Shown here: piece after piece, positions 26,728 through 36,152 of the stretch
Position numbering within the stretch: the stretch's first letter is position 1
Layout: each line of letters begins with the position of its first letter
From: Desmonostoc geniculatum HA4340-LM1
Lineage (GTDB): Bacteria > Cyanobacteriota > Cyanobacteriia > Cyanobacteriales > Nostocaceae
Direction of reading: 5' to 3'
DNA length: 64,000 bases
Assembly (NCBI GenBank): GCA_019359545.1
Contig: JAHHHB010000015.1
Coordinates: 1 to 64,000 of the forward strand
Program-made: the position numbers and the translations under genes
Notes under the pieces: model-generated
The model's database searches: none
Seen by the model: the letters and a program-made list of their open reading frames with translations, nothing else
What the model was told of the DNA's origin: nothing

Positions 26728-27972
26728 CTATTTGGTATCGGTGACGCGCCAGCTGAGTTTCAAATTCACCCAGAAATTCCAGATGGTAGCAACTGCGATC
26801 GCAATTAAATTGGCAACATAACGGTTAGGAATCAGGAAATTAAACACCAGGTTTAATATCAGTACATTTAATACCAGTCCGGCAAGGCAAATCACATTAA
26901 ATTTGACAAAACGTTTGGCACGTTGATGCCATTCTTGCTGTCTGGCGCTGACATCAGCAAACGTCCAAGCGTCATTCCACAAGAAATTATTTAAAATTGC
27001 AATTTCACCAGCAATAATTTTGCTACGTGTCAATGGCCAAGCTAAGGTAGTCGGATCGCTCAGTAAGTAAAGCACTGCCATATCCACAAATACTCCACTC
27101 AAGCCAACCAAACCAAAGCGGATGAATCGACCAACGGGAAAATTAACTTTTCTTTTAAATCGTCCTACCCTTCCTGTGGAAAGCCGCAACCGCACTAAGT
27201 GGTGGATGTAATCTATATATTGCTTCCATGTGACTTTACTCTCACCCTCTGTGCGTTCCCGAAATACATACCCAACTTCGGCTAGTTCGTTTACCTTTCC
27301 CCGCCCAATTACCTCTAGAAGAATTTTGTATCCTACTGGATTGAGTGCTGCATTGGCGATCGCACCCCGGCGCACCATAAAATAACCACTCATCGGGTCG
27401 GAAACTCTCCCCAGTACCCCTGGTAAGATAATCAAGCCTAACAACTGAGCGCCACGAGACAAGAAACGCCTGACTACGCTCCAACTACTGACGCCGCCTC
27501 CTTCTACATGACGACTGGCTACTGCTAAATCTGCTCCCTGCTCAAGACTACGGAACAGTTGCATCAGTACCTCTGGTGGATGCTGTAAATCCCCATCAAT
27601 CACCCCCAACACATTCCCCGTACCTGCTTGCCAGCCACGAATTACTGCTGAAGACAGCCCCCGTTCGTCTTGGCGTCGCATCACCCGCAACTGAGGATAT
27701 TCTGTTGTCAAAGATTGTGCTATTTCCCAAGTCTTGTCTGGGCTATCATCGTCTACCACAATTAGTTCATAGTTTCTTGGAATTGATTCATCCAGTAACT
27801 GACTCAATATCTTAACTATCTTCTCGATGTTGTCACGCTCTTTATAAGTAGGAATCACTAGGGAAAGATACATAGACTCGCTACTTGTATCCAGATCGTG
27901 AGGAGGCAATTCTGAAATCTTGAGTGGACCAGTTGGAACTGTCAATAGTGAGTTGGATGAATTTGTTCTCAT
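26728..27972 (-). CDS. Dolichol-phosphate-mannose-synthase-like GT2 fused to a GtrA membrane domain
   Basis: 414 residues. The GT2 domain (about 32-255) has LVIPTYKERDNIEKIV, ELIVVDDDSPDKTWEIA, VIDGDLQHPP and SDPMSGYFMVRR, all typical of DPM1-type enzymes that transfer a sugar from a nucleotide to polyprenyl phosphate. From about 280 four helices form a GtrA domain (RFIRFGLVGLSGVFVDMAVL), thought to flip or hold the lipid-linked sugar. It feeds GT-C enzymes such as the gene downstream. It starts at ATG 27972 after an 894-base spacer; its own promoter is likely. Confidence 0.92.
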   Translation of the reverse strand: MRTNSSNSLLTVPTGPLKISELPPHDLDTSSESMYLSLVIPTYKERDNIEKIVKILSQLLDESIPRNYELIVVDDDSPDKTWEIAQSLTTEYPQLRVMRRQDERGLSSAVIRGWQAGTGNVLGVIDGDLQHPPEVLMQLFRSLEQGADLAVASRHVEGGGVSSWSVVRRFLSRGAQLLGLIILPGVLGRVSDPMSGYFMVRRGAIANAALNPVGYKILLEVIGRGKVNELAEVGYVFRERTEGESKVTWKQYIDYIHHLVRLRLSTGRVGRFKRKVNFPVGRFIRFGLVGLSGVFVDMAVLYLLSDPTTLAWPLTRSKIIAGEIAILNNFLWNDAWTFADVSARQQEWHQRAKRFVKFNVICLAGLVLNVLILNLVFNFLIPNRYVANLIAIAVATIWNFWVNLKLSWRVTDTK

Positions 27973-28866
27973 TTTTCAAATAACATAAGAAAGGTTTATA
28001 TATCCTGGGGTCAATAGAGCCAAACGTCTGCTGGCTTTCTTGGTTCAATCGGATTTGTTCACATTTTGTGATTACTTTTGTTATGGTTTCCTTTCTTGAA
28101 ATTTTAGTAATTTCGGTACTTTAGTTTCCAGTATTTTTACTAAATTCATCTAATTTTTATATTTTACTGTTTATGCTTATGGGAATTTTTATCTGTATAA
28201 TACACAATTATTTATACCAGTGCAGATACAGTGTAACATTAACTTAGCTCAGTGAACGAATACTTTATTTGTAAATCTTATGAATATTTTCTTTACTATT
28301 ATTACAGCTAATAATTCATAACTTCCCAAGTAGTGATATTCTCATCAGTGGTACTGAGAAAGATTATTTTTACGTGTTCAATGCCAGTAGCAGCAGCCTG
28401 CTGAATGATCAAGAGTTACAAGAACAGCCACTTTTTTGCGGGGTATCAACCTTCTCTTGAGAAAAGGATTCTGCCCACTTTTAAGAGCGAGGCATAACCC
28501 CAAGTACATCAGTATTAAGTAAGTTTATTTACTCAGCATTAAGTATCCGGCAGAAGCGATCGCCTACGGTGCATGAATAGTGATCGCTAATGTATTGATA
28601 AAAAATTTATCGAAATTTTTTAGTTTTATAAAAATCGATCAAGGTTTAGTACTATATCTCAAATTAAAATTCACAAAAATTAATAAAAACAAAAAAATAA
28701 GTATACGATCGAGTAAGTATCGTATTGTAAATCTGTCAAAAGTAACACAATAAAATCCCCCGATAGGGCATTGCAAAAAGGAGAAAAATTTTGTTTGTTA
28801 TTAACTTAATGCCGTTACTTGATTACTTGTTTTGAGTAAATAAATATCTAAAATACAGGGTAAGTT
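27973..28866. other. 894-base AT-rich divergent spacer before cbiM
   Basis: Divergent promoters for the DPM-type gene and the cbiMQO operon must lie here. I looked for a cobalamin riboswitch (GCCACTG box region) and do not find one. A short open frame at about 28284-28460 (reading NDQELQEQPLFCGVSTFS at its end) has no credible start and may be a remnant. No repeats of the tandem type. Confidence 0.5.
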
Positions 28867-29790
28867 ATGCATATTCCTGATGGATTTGTTTCTGTGCCAG
28901 TGGCAGGGGCTACTGGTTTAGCTAGTGTGGCAGCACTTTTTATAGCCTTAGGGCGATCGCAAGAGGCTTTTGGTGTCCGTCGCGCTCCCGTACTGGGATT
29001 AACTACCGCCTTTATTTTTGCTGCCCAGATGATTAATTTTCCGGTAGCAGGAGGTACTAGTGGTCACTTGTTGGGGGGAACTTTAGCGGCGATCATTTTG
29101 GGCAGTCCTTGGGCAGGAACGTTGTGTATTGCCACAGTTCTAATTATTCAAGCCGTGCTGTTTGCTGATGGTGGAATTACGGCATTGGGCGCAAATATAT
29201 TGAACATGGCAGTAATTGGTGTTTGGGTAGGGTGGATTTTAACCCAAACTTTGCAGCGGTTATTAGGGGGGGCTAAAGGGCGTTTACCGTTAGCTGCTGG
29301 CATTGCAGCTGGTGTCAGTGTAGTAGTAGCTGCTGTAGCAGCAGCCATTGAGTTAGCCCTATCTGGAACTGCGCCTGTAGGCATAGTTTTACCAGCCATG
29401 ACTGGCGTTCATATTCTAATTGGCATTGGTGAAGGTCTGATTACCGGCGGTGTACTGACTTACTTAGCCACTGCCAGACCAGATTTATTACCAGGCGAAC
29501 AGCACGAGTTTCGTGGATGGTCAGTGCCCATTGTCAGCATTTTCTTAATTGCGGGGGTGCTATCACTCTTTGCCTCAGCATGGCCTGATGGTTTGGAAAA
29601 AGTTGCTGAAAATACCGGTTTCATCGACTTAGCGGAGAAAGTACGGATAATTGTGCCGACTCCCTTAGCTGACTATGAGATTAAGGATTTGGGGCTAATT
29701 GGCACTAGTATCGCTGGACTTGTGGGAGCTGCGGTTTGCTTTGCCGTTGCTTTTGGGATTGCCAAGATAGTGAAACCGAAGAATGCCTAA
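28867..29790 (+). CDS. cbiM: ECF-type cobalt/nickel transporter substrate-binding membrane subunit CbiM with PDGLE domain
   Basis: 307 residues. MHIPDGFVS at the extreme N-terminus provides the metal-binding His2 of CbiM/NikM, and GGTSGHLLGG is another family motif. About six helices form the S-unit. After about residue 210 comes a CbiN-like PDGLE domain (WPDGLEKVAENTGF), which replaces a separate cbiN gene. It imports Co2+ or Ni2+ across the plasma membrane with CbiQ and CbiO. The ATG overlaps no other gene, and cbiQ starts 8 bases before this stop. Cobalt against nickel cannot be decided from sequence. Confidence 0.93.
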   Translation: MHIPDGFVSVPVAGATGLASVAALFIALGRSQEAFGVRRAPVLGLTTAFIFAAQMINFPVAGGTSGHLLGGTLAAIILGSPWAGTLCIATVLIIQAVLFADGGITALGANILNMAVIGVWVGWILTQTLQRLLGGAKGRLPLAAGIAAGVSVVVAAVAAAIELALSGTAPVGIVLPAMTGVHILIGIGEGLITGGVLTYLATARPDLLPGEQHEFRGWSVPIVSIFLIAGVLSLFASAWPDGLEKVAENTGFIDLAEKVRIIVPTPLADYEIKDLGLIGTSIAGLVGAAVCFAVAFGIAKIVKPKNA

Positions 29791-30436
29791 ACTTTCCTTA
29801 CCGCTACGTTTGCAACTGTCTCTAGTGATTGTAGTAGGGGCAGCTTTATTAAAGCATTATGCTTGGTATGGGCTGGGTGTATATGGAGCGATCGCACTTT
29901 TGTGGGCTTGGCTGTTGCGCGTACCCATTCGCCAGCTAGGAGGATTACTCGGTACAGAGTTGATATTTTTGTCACTACTGACATTACCCTTGGGATGGGA
30001 ACGAGCCAGTTTTTTGCTAGTTCGTTCCCTGGTTTGTCTGATTACCATGAATAGTTTTTTGTTAACCTTGCCCCCTCACAGTTTCGGCATCGCCCTCAAA
30101 AGCTTACCCGTACCAGCACCAATCAAAGAAAACTTGTTGCTAGCTGGGCAATACATGGAAATTTTGCTATCAGAAGTCACACGTATGCGACGCAGCGCTG
30201 AATTACGAGGTCTGACTGGAACTGGGGCATGGCTGCGCTATGCCAGTGCTGCCATGATTGGAGCCTTATACCTCCGTAGTCTAGACAGAGCAGAACGAGT
30301 CTACGCAGCAATGGTAACTCGTGGTTACAACGGACAATTGCCCATAGATTCGACCCTCAGACCAAAAGAGCGTTTTGGGTTATTAGTAGCTTGGGCGATC
30401 GCTGCTACTGTCACCCTAACTTCTTACAAAATTTAA
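29783..30436 (+). CDS. cbiQ: ECF transporter transmembrane subunit CbiQ
   Basis: 217 residues, four or five helices. It has the cytosolic coupling motif RRSAELRGLTG and a second Arg-Gly motif (RAERVYAAMVTRGYNG), which contact the ATPase in ECF transporters. It overlaps cbiM by 8 bases, so the two are translationally coupled. It forms the scaffold between CbiM and CbiO. Confidence 0.92.
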   Translation: MPKLSLPLRLQLSLVIVVGAALLKHYAWYGLGVYGAIALLWAWLLRVPIRQLGGLLGTELIFLSLLTLPLGWERASFLLVRSLVCLITMNSFLLTLPPHSFGIALKSLPVPAPIKENLLLAGQYMEILLSEVTRMRRSAELRGLTGTGAWLRYASAAMIGALYLRSLDRAERVYAAMVTRGYNGQLPIDSTLRPKERFGLLVAWAIAATVTLTSYKI

Positions 30437-30448
30437 CCGGCTTGGCGC

Positions 30449-30468
30449 AGACGCGATGAATCGCGTCT
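30449..30468. repeat. Palindromic repeat AGACGCGAT-GA-ATCGCGTCT
   Basis: Nine-bp stem with a two-base loop, 12 bases after the cbiQ stop and before cbiO. It is the same unit as at 14852. GGGGAGT-complement repeats follow it. Possible partial terminator inside the operon. Confidence 0.7.
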
Positions 30469-30516
30469 CTACAAATTCCCCACTCCCCACTCCCCATTCC
30501 CTTACATAGGTAAATT

Positions 30517-31278
30517 TTGAAATCTTTGACTTCTACCCAACCATCAACCCATAAACCCCACGCGGCTGTAGTCGAGGTTGAGAACTTGGTGTATGCATAT
30601 TCCCGCCAAGAACCAGTATTAAAAGAAATATCTTTTACCTTGAACAAAGGCGATCGCGTAGCGTTGATGGGAGCCACCGGTTCTGGAAAAAGCACCTTGC
30701 TGGAGAACTTAATCGGCTTAAAAGAACCGCAATCTGGAAAAATTACGATTAATGGTATTCCCGTAGAACCAAAAACTTTACCGCAAATACGTCGTCAAAT
30801 CGGTTTTAGCTTTCAAGATGCCAACGACCAACTATTTATGCCCACCATCTTAGAAGATGTCACCTTTGGGCCACGCAACTATGGTATCTCACCAGCAGAA
30901 GCTAGCGATCGCGCCCGCCAGTTATTAGCAGATTTCGGTCTAGAAGCCTACGCCAATCGTTCTGCCCACGAACTCTCCGGTGGACAAAGGCGGTTGGCCG
31001 CCCTAGCCTCGATTTTAGCCCTAGAACCAACAATTCTGATTTTGGATGAGCCGACTAACGGTCTCGATCCAGCGTGGCGGCGTCATTTGGCACAAGTATT
31101 ATTCAGGTTACCAGTGGAGGCGATCTTAATTGCCTCTCATGACTTGCATTGGTTAGGTAGAGTTACTCAACGTGCTTTAGTGCTATCTGGTGGTCGCATT
31201 CAAATAGACAGTAAGATTCAGCCACTTTTGCAAGATGGTGCTACTTTAGACCAGTTGGGTTTGCCAATAGATTGGTAA
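30517..31278 (+). CDS. cbiO: ECF transporter ATPase CbiO
   Basis: 253 residues from a TTG start. Walker A is GATGSGKSTLL, the Q-loop is FSFQDANDQLF, the signature is LSGGQRRLAALASILALEP, Walker B is ILILDEPTNGLDP and the H-loop is IASHDLHWL. It energises CbiM-CbiQ. The N-terminal 15 residues before the first strand are not conserved-looking. A later start is not available in frame close by, so the TTG (or a non-obvious start) is the likely one. It lies 80 bases after cbiQ, behind a palindromic repeat. Confidence 0.92.
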   Translation: MKSLTSTQPSTHKPHAAVVEVENLVYAYSRQEPVLKEISFTLNKGDRVALMGATGSGKSTLLENLIGLKEPQSGKITINGIPVEPKTLPQIRRQIGFSFQDANDQLFMPTILEDVTFGPRNYGISPAEASDRARQLLADFGLEAYANRSAHELSGGQRRLAALASILALEPTILILDEPTNGLDPAWRRHLAQVLFRLPVEAILIASHDLHWLGRVTQRALVLSGGRIQIDSKIQPLLQDGATLDQLGLPIDW

Positions 31279-31279
31279 T

Positions 31280-31680
31280 TTGGGTATGGGGCATGAGGCA
31301 TGGGGCATTGAGGTAGACGAATAGAGTTCAAAAACTCTTTAACGGAGTTCAAAGACTCTTTAATAGACCTCTTGGATAAATATTTTTTTATCTCACGCAG
31401 AGGCGCAGAGGCAAGGCAGCGCGGTCTTCTCCCAAGGGGAGACGCCAAGGGCGATAGCGCAGCGTTAGCGAATCTGCGAGCGTCTGGGGGTTTCCCCCAT
31501 GAGCGACTGCCGCGCAAAGAAGAGAACGCAAAGAAAAACTTTTGCAAGAGGTCTAATGAAGTTCAAACACTCATTCACGAGTATCAAAGACTCATCCGCT
31601 ATTCCCAATGCCCCATGCCCAATGCCCCATGCCCAATGCCCAATGCCCCATGCCCAATGCCCAAATACCTCCTTTATTAG
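31280..31680. repeat. Repeat-filled spacer after cbiO
   Basis: Contains GGCATGAGGCATGGGGCATTG (31285-31312), three ATTCAAAGACTCTTTAA-like units, a CAGAGGCGCAGAGGC segment with HIP-like and GCGGTCTTCTCCCAAGGG sequence (31395-31530), and a CCCAATGCCCCATGC array (31603-31665). An open frame through it in phase with the lipoprotein is repeat-derived and not a gene. Confidence 0.7.
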
Positions 31681-31726
31681 TAATATTGAATACTATATTC
31701 TCAGTTTTATTGCTGTTGGGGTGTTA

Positions 31727-32203
31727 ATGTCTGTTTCACATAAATATACAGTTCTTGCTCCTGTTAGCCTGAGCATTGCTTTCTTCATTACTAGTTGCAG
31801 CGAAACTAAAATCTCCCAGTGCCAGCGACTGATTAAAGTTGTCAATGAAGGAACATCACTGATTGATAAAAACAAAGGAACGCAGGTGATAACTAGCATC
31901 CAGCTATCTAAAGATTTGGAATTTATTACTAAATCGATTCAGGAACTGAATTTAGCAGACCCCAAGCTGAAAGAATATCAAAGCGGTTTTGTCAAGATTT
32001 TTCAGAATCTCAGTCAAGCGATCGCCAAAGCCGGTAGGGCACTGGGTGCAACAAAAACAGCAGAAGCCTCGGCAACTGGTAGAGAGAGAATTCAAAAGGC
32101 TAGAGCCGAAATTGATTCATCCCTGACAGCCGCTGAAACTATCGGCAAGCAATCGGATAAATTAGTCAATGAAATGAATAAGTATTGTAGCCAGCCAGAT
32201 TGA
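31727..32203 (+). CDS. Small lipoprotein, unknown function
   Basis: 158 residues from ATG 31727. Hydrophobic segment VLAPVSLSIAFFITSCSE ends in an I-T-S-C lipobox, so it is probably lipid-anchored after cleavage before that Cys. The mature part is helical and charged (LIKVVNEGTSLIDKNKG, SIQELNLADPKLKEYQ), with possible coiled coil. The frame runs back into repeats for 76 codons; I chose the start that gives the signal peptide. Similar short cyanobacterial lipoproteins exist but I know no function. Confidence 0.75.
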   Translation: MSVSHKYTVLAPVSLSIAFFITSCSETKISQCQRLIKVVNEGTSLIDKNKGTQVITSIQLSKDLEFITKSIQELNLADPKLKEYQSGFVKIFQNLSQAIAKAGRALGATKTAEASATGRERIQKARAEIDSSLTAAETIGKQSDKLVNEMNKYCSQPD

Positions 32204-32211
32204 CCAAATAA

Positions 32212-33567
32212 TTACGAATTACGAATTCCATAAGCTTGCACATACTTAGCTGGCGAAGACTGTAATTCGCCTTTCCACCTCTCTATGAGACGTTCTGCGA
32301 AGGTTTGACCCGAAAAAGCAACTTTTTCAACAGGTTCAAGGTAAGTTAAAACTTCTGGATGTTCAAGCCCTGCATTAACTCGTGCTTCTAAACCTTGTTT
32401 TGCAAGCTTGACCATTTCTATTGCCAACTCTTGAACCGAGTCTTCACCATACTTTGCTTTTAATCCTTTCAGGCAAATTTCAGCTTGTGCTGTCTGATAG
32501 TCTGCGATCGTCCGATTTTGCAATAGTTTCCACAAAGATTTTAGAGAAGGTTGGTGATAAACTAGTCCAGTCCAAAAAGCACATGCCGCAGGTATGTGTT
32601 CAAAAGCTTGCCCATCTATTGCCCGAAGTTCAATAGTATTACGCAAGCGGATATCAGTGTAAATAGATGAGAAGTGAGTCTGCCAGTTGTTAAATGTTGG
32701 TTGGCTGCCATCGCTAAAGCCAGTATTTAATAGTGAAGAAAAAGGGCGTCCATACATGGGTTGACAAACTCCGTTAACCACAGAAGCGATCGCCGGAATT
32801 TCAATTGCCCAGTCAATGTAATCCTTAAAAGTCATCGAACCACTCAGGGCACACGGAATACAACCACACCGTGCCGGATCTAAACTCAGATAGTACTTTG
32901 CTCTATGTGATAATATCCCATCGATCGCCCCTGACTCGATTGGAGAGTTAGCGAAAAGTGCAGCAGACACGGGGGCTGCTGCTACAAGTGATCGCACTTT
33001 TCGATTCATGTCATCTTCAGATAAATAATCGAAAGTTACTTGTGTAGACAACGTTCGTGTCATTGCAGACAAAATTAGCGAATCAACTCTTAAGTTGCTT
33101 AAATAATCCAGCGTTATTTGATATCGTGGCTTCGATATCAATTTGGCATCTTCAAGTTTATCAAACGGCAGCAAACTACCTGCTATCAACGCAGTTCCTA
33201 ATCCTCGCGCCACCTCTGCAATTTCCAAAACAACTTGACGCATATTTTGCACAAGTTCTACTAAATCTTTTGCTGGAGGAGATGCATATTCTATTTGTTC
33301 CCCAGATTCTATAACCACTTTTGTTTTATCAGCTCTTACAAGACCTATAAGCAGATTTTCTTCATAAATAGGATTCCAGTCATCGGTTTTCATCAAAACT
33401 TCGAGTATGGCTTTAGCTCCTCTATTCCCATCATAAGGTAATGAGATTCCCGTATTGGGATCGACTACACCAAATTCCAGCTCAATTCCTATTTTTTCAG
33501 TAACAGTTTCGTCTTTCAAAAAGTAAGATAGCAGGTCTTGATGAGTAAGAGATGGCTTATTTGTCAC
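32212..33567 (-). CDS. Glutamate-cysteine ligase-like (GCS2 family) enzyme
   Basis: 451 residues from GTG 33567. IGIELEFGVVD near residue 26, ESGEQIEYASPPAKDL and LRNTIELRAIDGQAFEHIPA are the ATP/glutamate-site motifs of plant-type and EgtA-type GCS2 ligases. As I remember it, the housekeeping cyanobacterial GshA has a different N-terminus (FEVEMYTGTPQGE), so this is probably a paralog with another amine substrate. The product would be a gamma-glutamyl compound. The EamA exporter and TauD-type dioxygenase genes lie upstream on the same strand, 271 bases and further away, and may form one pathway. The final residues overlap an ATTACGA repeat. Confidence 0.82.
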   Translation of the reverse strand: MTNKPSLTHQDLLSYFLKDETVTEKIGIELEFGVVDPNTGISLPYDGNRGAKAILEVLMKTDDWNPIYEENLLIGLVRADKTKVVIESGEQIEYASPPAKDLVELVQNMRQVVLEIAEVARGLGTALIAGSLLPFDKLEDAKLISKPRYQITLDYLSNLRVDSLILSAMTRTLSTQVTFDYLSEDDMNRKVRSLVAAAPVSAALFANSPIESGAIDGILSHRAKYYLSLDPARCGCIPCALSGSMTFKDYIDWAIEIPAIASVVNGVCQPMYGRPFSSLLNTGFSDGSQPTFNNWQTHFSSIYTDIRLRNTIELRAIDGQAFEHIPAACAFWTGLVYHQPSLKSLWKLLQNRTIADYQTAQAEICLKGLKAKYGEDSVQELAIEMVKLAKQGLEARVNAGLEHPEVLTYLEPVEKVAFSGQTFAERLIERWKGELQSSPAKYVQAYGIRNS

Positions 33568-33664
33568 GACTAATTACTTTTGTAATCAAATGAATTTAAC
33601 ACAACGACAAACCGCACTCAAGGCGTCTACGGTAAGAGGTTGTTTGAAAAGAGATTGGCTGTGT

Positions 33665-33770
33665 TTTTACCCTCCTTAGTCCCCCCTTTACAAGGGGGAA
33701 ACAAGAAAAATCTGGTTCCCTCCCCTTTACAAGGGGAGGGTTAGGGAGGGGTCAAAATATTTTATACATC
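33665..33770. repeat. CCCCCTTTACAAGGGG / GGGAGGG hairpin repeats
   Basis: CCCCCCTTTACAAGGGGG and CCCTCCCCTTTACAAGGGGAGGG in tandem, each self-complementary. They are related to the core of the miniature element at 13575. They lie between the ligase and the exporter gene. Confidence 0.7.
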
Positions 33771-33838
33771 AATTATAACTTTTCAAACATCCTCTAAAAG
33801 CCGTGCAAGAAAGTTCTGTTTTAATTTTTAGTTCTGAA

Positions 33839-34843
33839 TTATGAATTCAGCAATTCTGACTCAATTACTGGTTCTTCAGCGATAGTTTTCATATCCGCCT
33901 TATTTGCTCCCTGACCGGATTTAGCTATGTATATACCGAGTAAAATTATGAAAAAAGTCAACAAATTGAGGATACTTAAGTGTTCAGCAAATATGAACCA
34001 GGCAAGGGTTGTAGTAATAATTGGCTCAAGCAGAAGGAACAGAGAAAGAAATCCTGATGAGAAGTGCTTGAGACTATAAGCAAGAATCCCGGAACCAATT
34101 ACTTGGCAGAAAAGAGCTAGGCAAAACACTGGTATCCATCCCTCCACTGAAGAAGGAAAAATTTGCTTTTCCGTCAATGCAGTGAGTGGAAATGTCAAAA
34201 AAATTCTGAAAAAACACGACCATAATACTATGCTTGTTGCGGAAAACTTATCTCGGAGTTTTTCCATTACTAGAAAATTCGCTGCATAAAAGACCGCAGA
34301 AAGTAAAGCCAAAGCATCACCGATCAACCCATCGGTAGCGATTTGTAAATCTTGAATACCAATGGCGATCGCTCCCCCGATGGTTAGAAACATACCAATG
34401 AGAAATTTTCGATCGAAACTATGGCCAAACACCAGCCATCCCCCGAAAGTTGCAAAAATTGGGGTGAGATTATGCAGAAGATTGGCGTTGGCAACGTTAG
34501 TTTGAGTCAGTGACCAAGCCCAAGTAAGTTGAGAAATCGAAACGACAGTTGCTGACACTATCAGCAATAATATATCAGGAATCGCGTAAGTTTCTTTTGG
34601 TGTAAAGGAATTTCCGGACACTCGAAAAGCGATCGCTTTGCTCCCCTTCCACATAGCTAAAATTGCAGTCGCTATCCAAAAGCGATTGAAGACTGTGGCA
34701 TTAGGACCAATATACTGTTCGCTCAATTTAATCAACACTGCTGCTAGAGACAAAGCAGATATTCCTACGAGTAATAAGGAAACCGGCATCAGAGTTGATA
34801 GTGAATTTGTCTGTTGCTGTGGCGATTCTAGTACCTTGGTCAT
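33839..34843 (-). CDS. EamA-family transporter (DMT superfamily)
   Basis: 334 residues from ATG 34843; an in-frame TTG at 34873 is less likely. Ten predicted helices in two EamA repeats (SLAAVLIKLSEQYIG, then a second repeat after GDALALLSAVFYAANF). It is a plasma-membrane exporter of small metabolites or amino-acid-like compounds. It starts 35 bases after the stop of the dioxygenase gene (4 bases if the TTG is used), so those two are cotranscribed. It is a good candidate to export the product of the neighbouring enzymes. Confidence 0.88.
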   Translation of the reverse strand: MTKVLESPQQQTNSLSTLMPVSLLLVGISALSLAAVLIKLSEQYIGPNATVFNRFWIATAILAMWKGSKAIAFRVSGNSFTPKETYAIPDILLLIVSATVVSISQLTWAWSLTQTNVANANLLHNLTPIFATFGGWLVFGHSFDRKFLIGMFLTIGGAIAIGIQDLQIATDGLIGDALALLSAVFYAANFLVMEKLRDKFSATSIVLWSCFFRIFLTFPLTALTEKQIFPSSVEGWIPVFCLALFCQVIGSGILAYSLKHFSSGFLSLFLLLEPIITTTLAWFIFAEHLSILNLLTFFIILLGIYIAKSGQGANKADMKTIAEEPVIESELLNS

Positions 34844-34877
34844 AATTGTTGTATTACAAAAGTTTCTGAACAAAAGC

Positions 34878-35891
34878 TCACTGACTGACGAGTGTGGTGC
34901 CTCCTCGTACAGAACCGGGTGCTATATTGCCATAAGGTATGCTGTACTCAGGTGGCAGGGGACGACTTTTCGGATGAGAAAGCCAAATTCGTTGCAAATG
35001 TCGTTTGCTTTCGGTTCCATCTGTATAGTGCTTTCGGCCATGTACTACAACCCAGTTATTCAAAAGAAGTATATCTCCCGGTAAGAGCATAAAAGTTAAT
35101 TTAAATTTGGGGCTATTACAAAGTTCATTGAATATATCAAGCGCTTGCCTTTGCTTCTCGGTCAAACGAGGAGCATTGGTCTTATTTTGAGCATGATCGA
35201 TCAAAAAAGGTGCGTAAAGGCAAACGAAATAGCCCTGACAATTTGCGAATATTGGTAACGGATAATACTCTTGGTTGCCTTGATACCAGTTTGGTAGCTT
35301 ATGATCGAACGGCTGATATAAAACTTCTAGTAAGTCTGGGTAATGCTCTAGCATTTCATTATGTACAGCAACTGAACTGGTTAGTTCTGATTCGCCCCCA
35401 AATTCTCCTTGTGATATGCATAGCATCATCAGCAGATCGCACCCATCGCTGTGAAGAGGAGCAGGTCCCCCACTATTGAGATATCGTGACTTTGGATCTC
35501 CGTCCTTTAAGCCTATGTCCTTCATATCATTAATCAACTCTCCTGCGCGACTCTGTGGAATAGCCGTGCCCAAATGCAGACTGATACCCCACAATAATTT
35601 CTTTACTTCCACAGGCTCATATTTCTCGACAGGTAATCCGCGAAGTATAACTGCCCCAATTCCATTTTCGACGATATCAAGAACATAAGATAGTTTTGCC
35701 GAAAAAGAAGGTAGAGGAAATTCGTTCTTAGTTATGTTTTGATATTCAACATTGGGGTCTAAGTGTTTTTGCAAAGTAGTATTGATTTCATTAATCTCCT
35801 CTTGTGTTAACTCTATTATCCAATCAGGATGGTTAATCAGTTCATTAGATGTAAATGCACAGGGAAGATCAAACTTAATTAAATCCCGCAC
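34878..35891 (-). CDS. TauD/TfdA-family Fe(II)/2-oxoglutarate dioxygenase
   Basis: 337 residues from GTG 35891. The metal triad is H-S-D (PAPLHSDGCDLLMML) and a distal His in NNWVVVHGRKHY; an Arg for 2-oxoglutarate lies in SKRHLQRIWLSHP. This arrangement is close to the clavaminate-synthase-like and gamma-butyrobetaine hydroxylase-like branch. It would hydroxylate or desaturate an amino-acid-like substrate. Gene order (dioxygenase, exporter, ligase) suggests a small specialised-metabolite pathway; the substrate is unknown. Confidence 0.88.
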   Translation of the reverse strand: MRDLIKFDLPCAFTSNELINHPDWIIELTQEEINEINTTLQKHLDPNVEYQNITKNEFPLPSFSAKLSYVLDIVENGIGAVILRGLPVEKYEPVEVKKLLWGISLHLGTAIPQSRAGELINDMKDIGLKDGDPKSRYLNSGGPAPLHSDGCDLLMMLCISQGEFGGESELTSSVAVHNEMLEHYPDLLEVLYQPFDHKLPNWYQGNQEYYPLPIFANCQGYFVCLYAPFLIDHAQNKTNAPRLTEKQRQALDIFNELCNSPKFKLTFMLLPGDILLLNNWVVVHGRKHYTDGTESKRHLQRIWLSHPKSRPLPPEYSIPYGNIAPGSVRGGTTLVSQ

Positions 35892-36152
35892 TATATTTTT
35901 CTCTTAGTATTTTGATGTGATTATAATCGTCTCATAAAATTTGTCAATTACAGCAAGCGGAGCTAAGTTTTGTCTGTGTGCAACATTAACCCTGACTGAT
36001 AGTTGCCAGGTCTAGTAATAAATTAGACTTTACAAGCCCCTCTCAAATCAAGTAATTTTTATCACTCTTTTTTGGGAAATTTTCCTGATACACACCAACT
36101 TTGTCTGTCAAAAGAAATGTTGGTACAAGTCAAATGAAATACCAGGAGTGAT

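Noticed and set aside
28400-28500. Cobalamin riboswitch upstream of cbiM
   Set aside because: A GCCACTT string caught the eye, but the surrounding conserved boxes and paired helices are missing.
31499-31726. N-terminal extension of the lipoprotein
   Set aside because: The 76 extra codons are tandem repeat sequence, and only the start at 31727 gives a signal peptide and lipobox.
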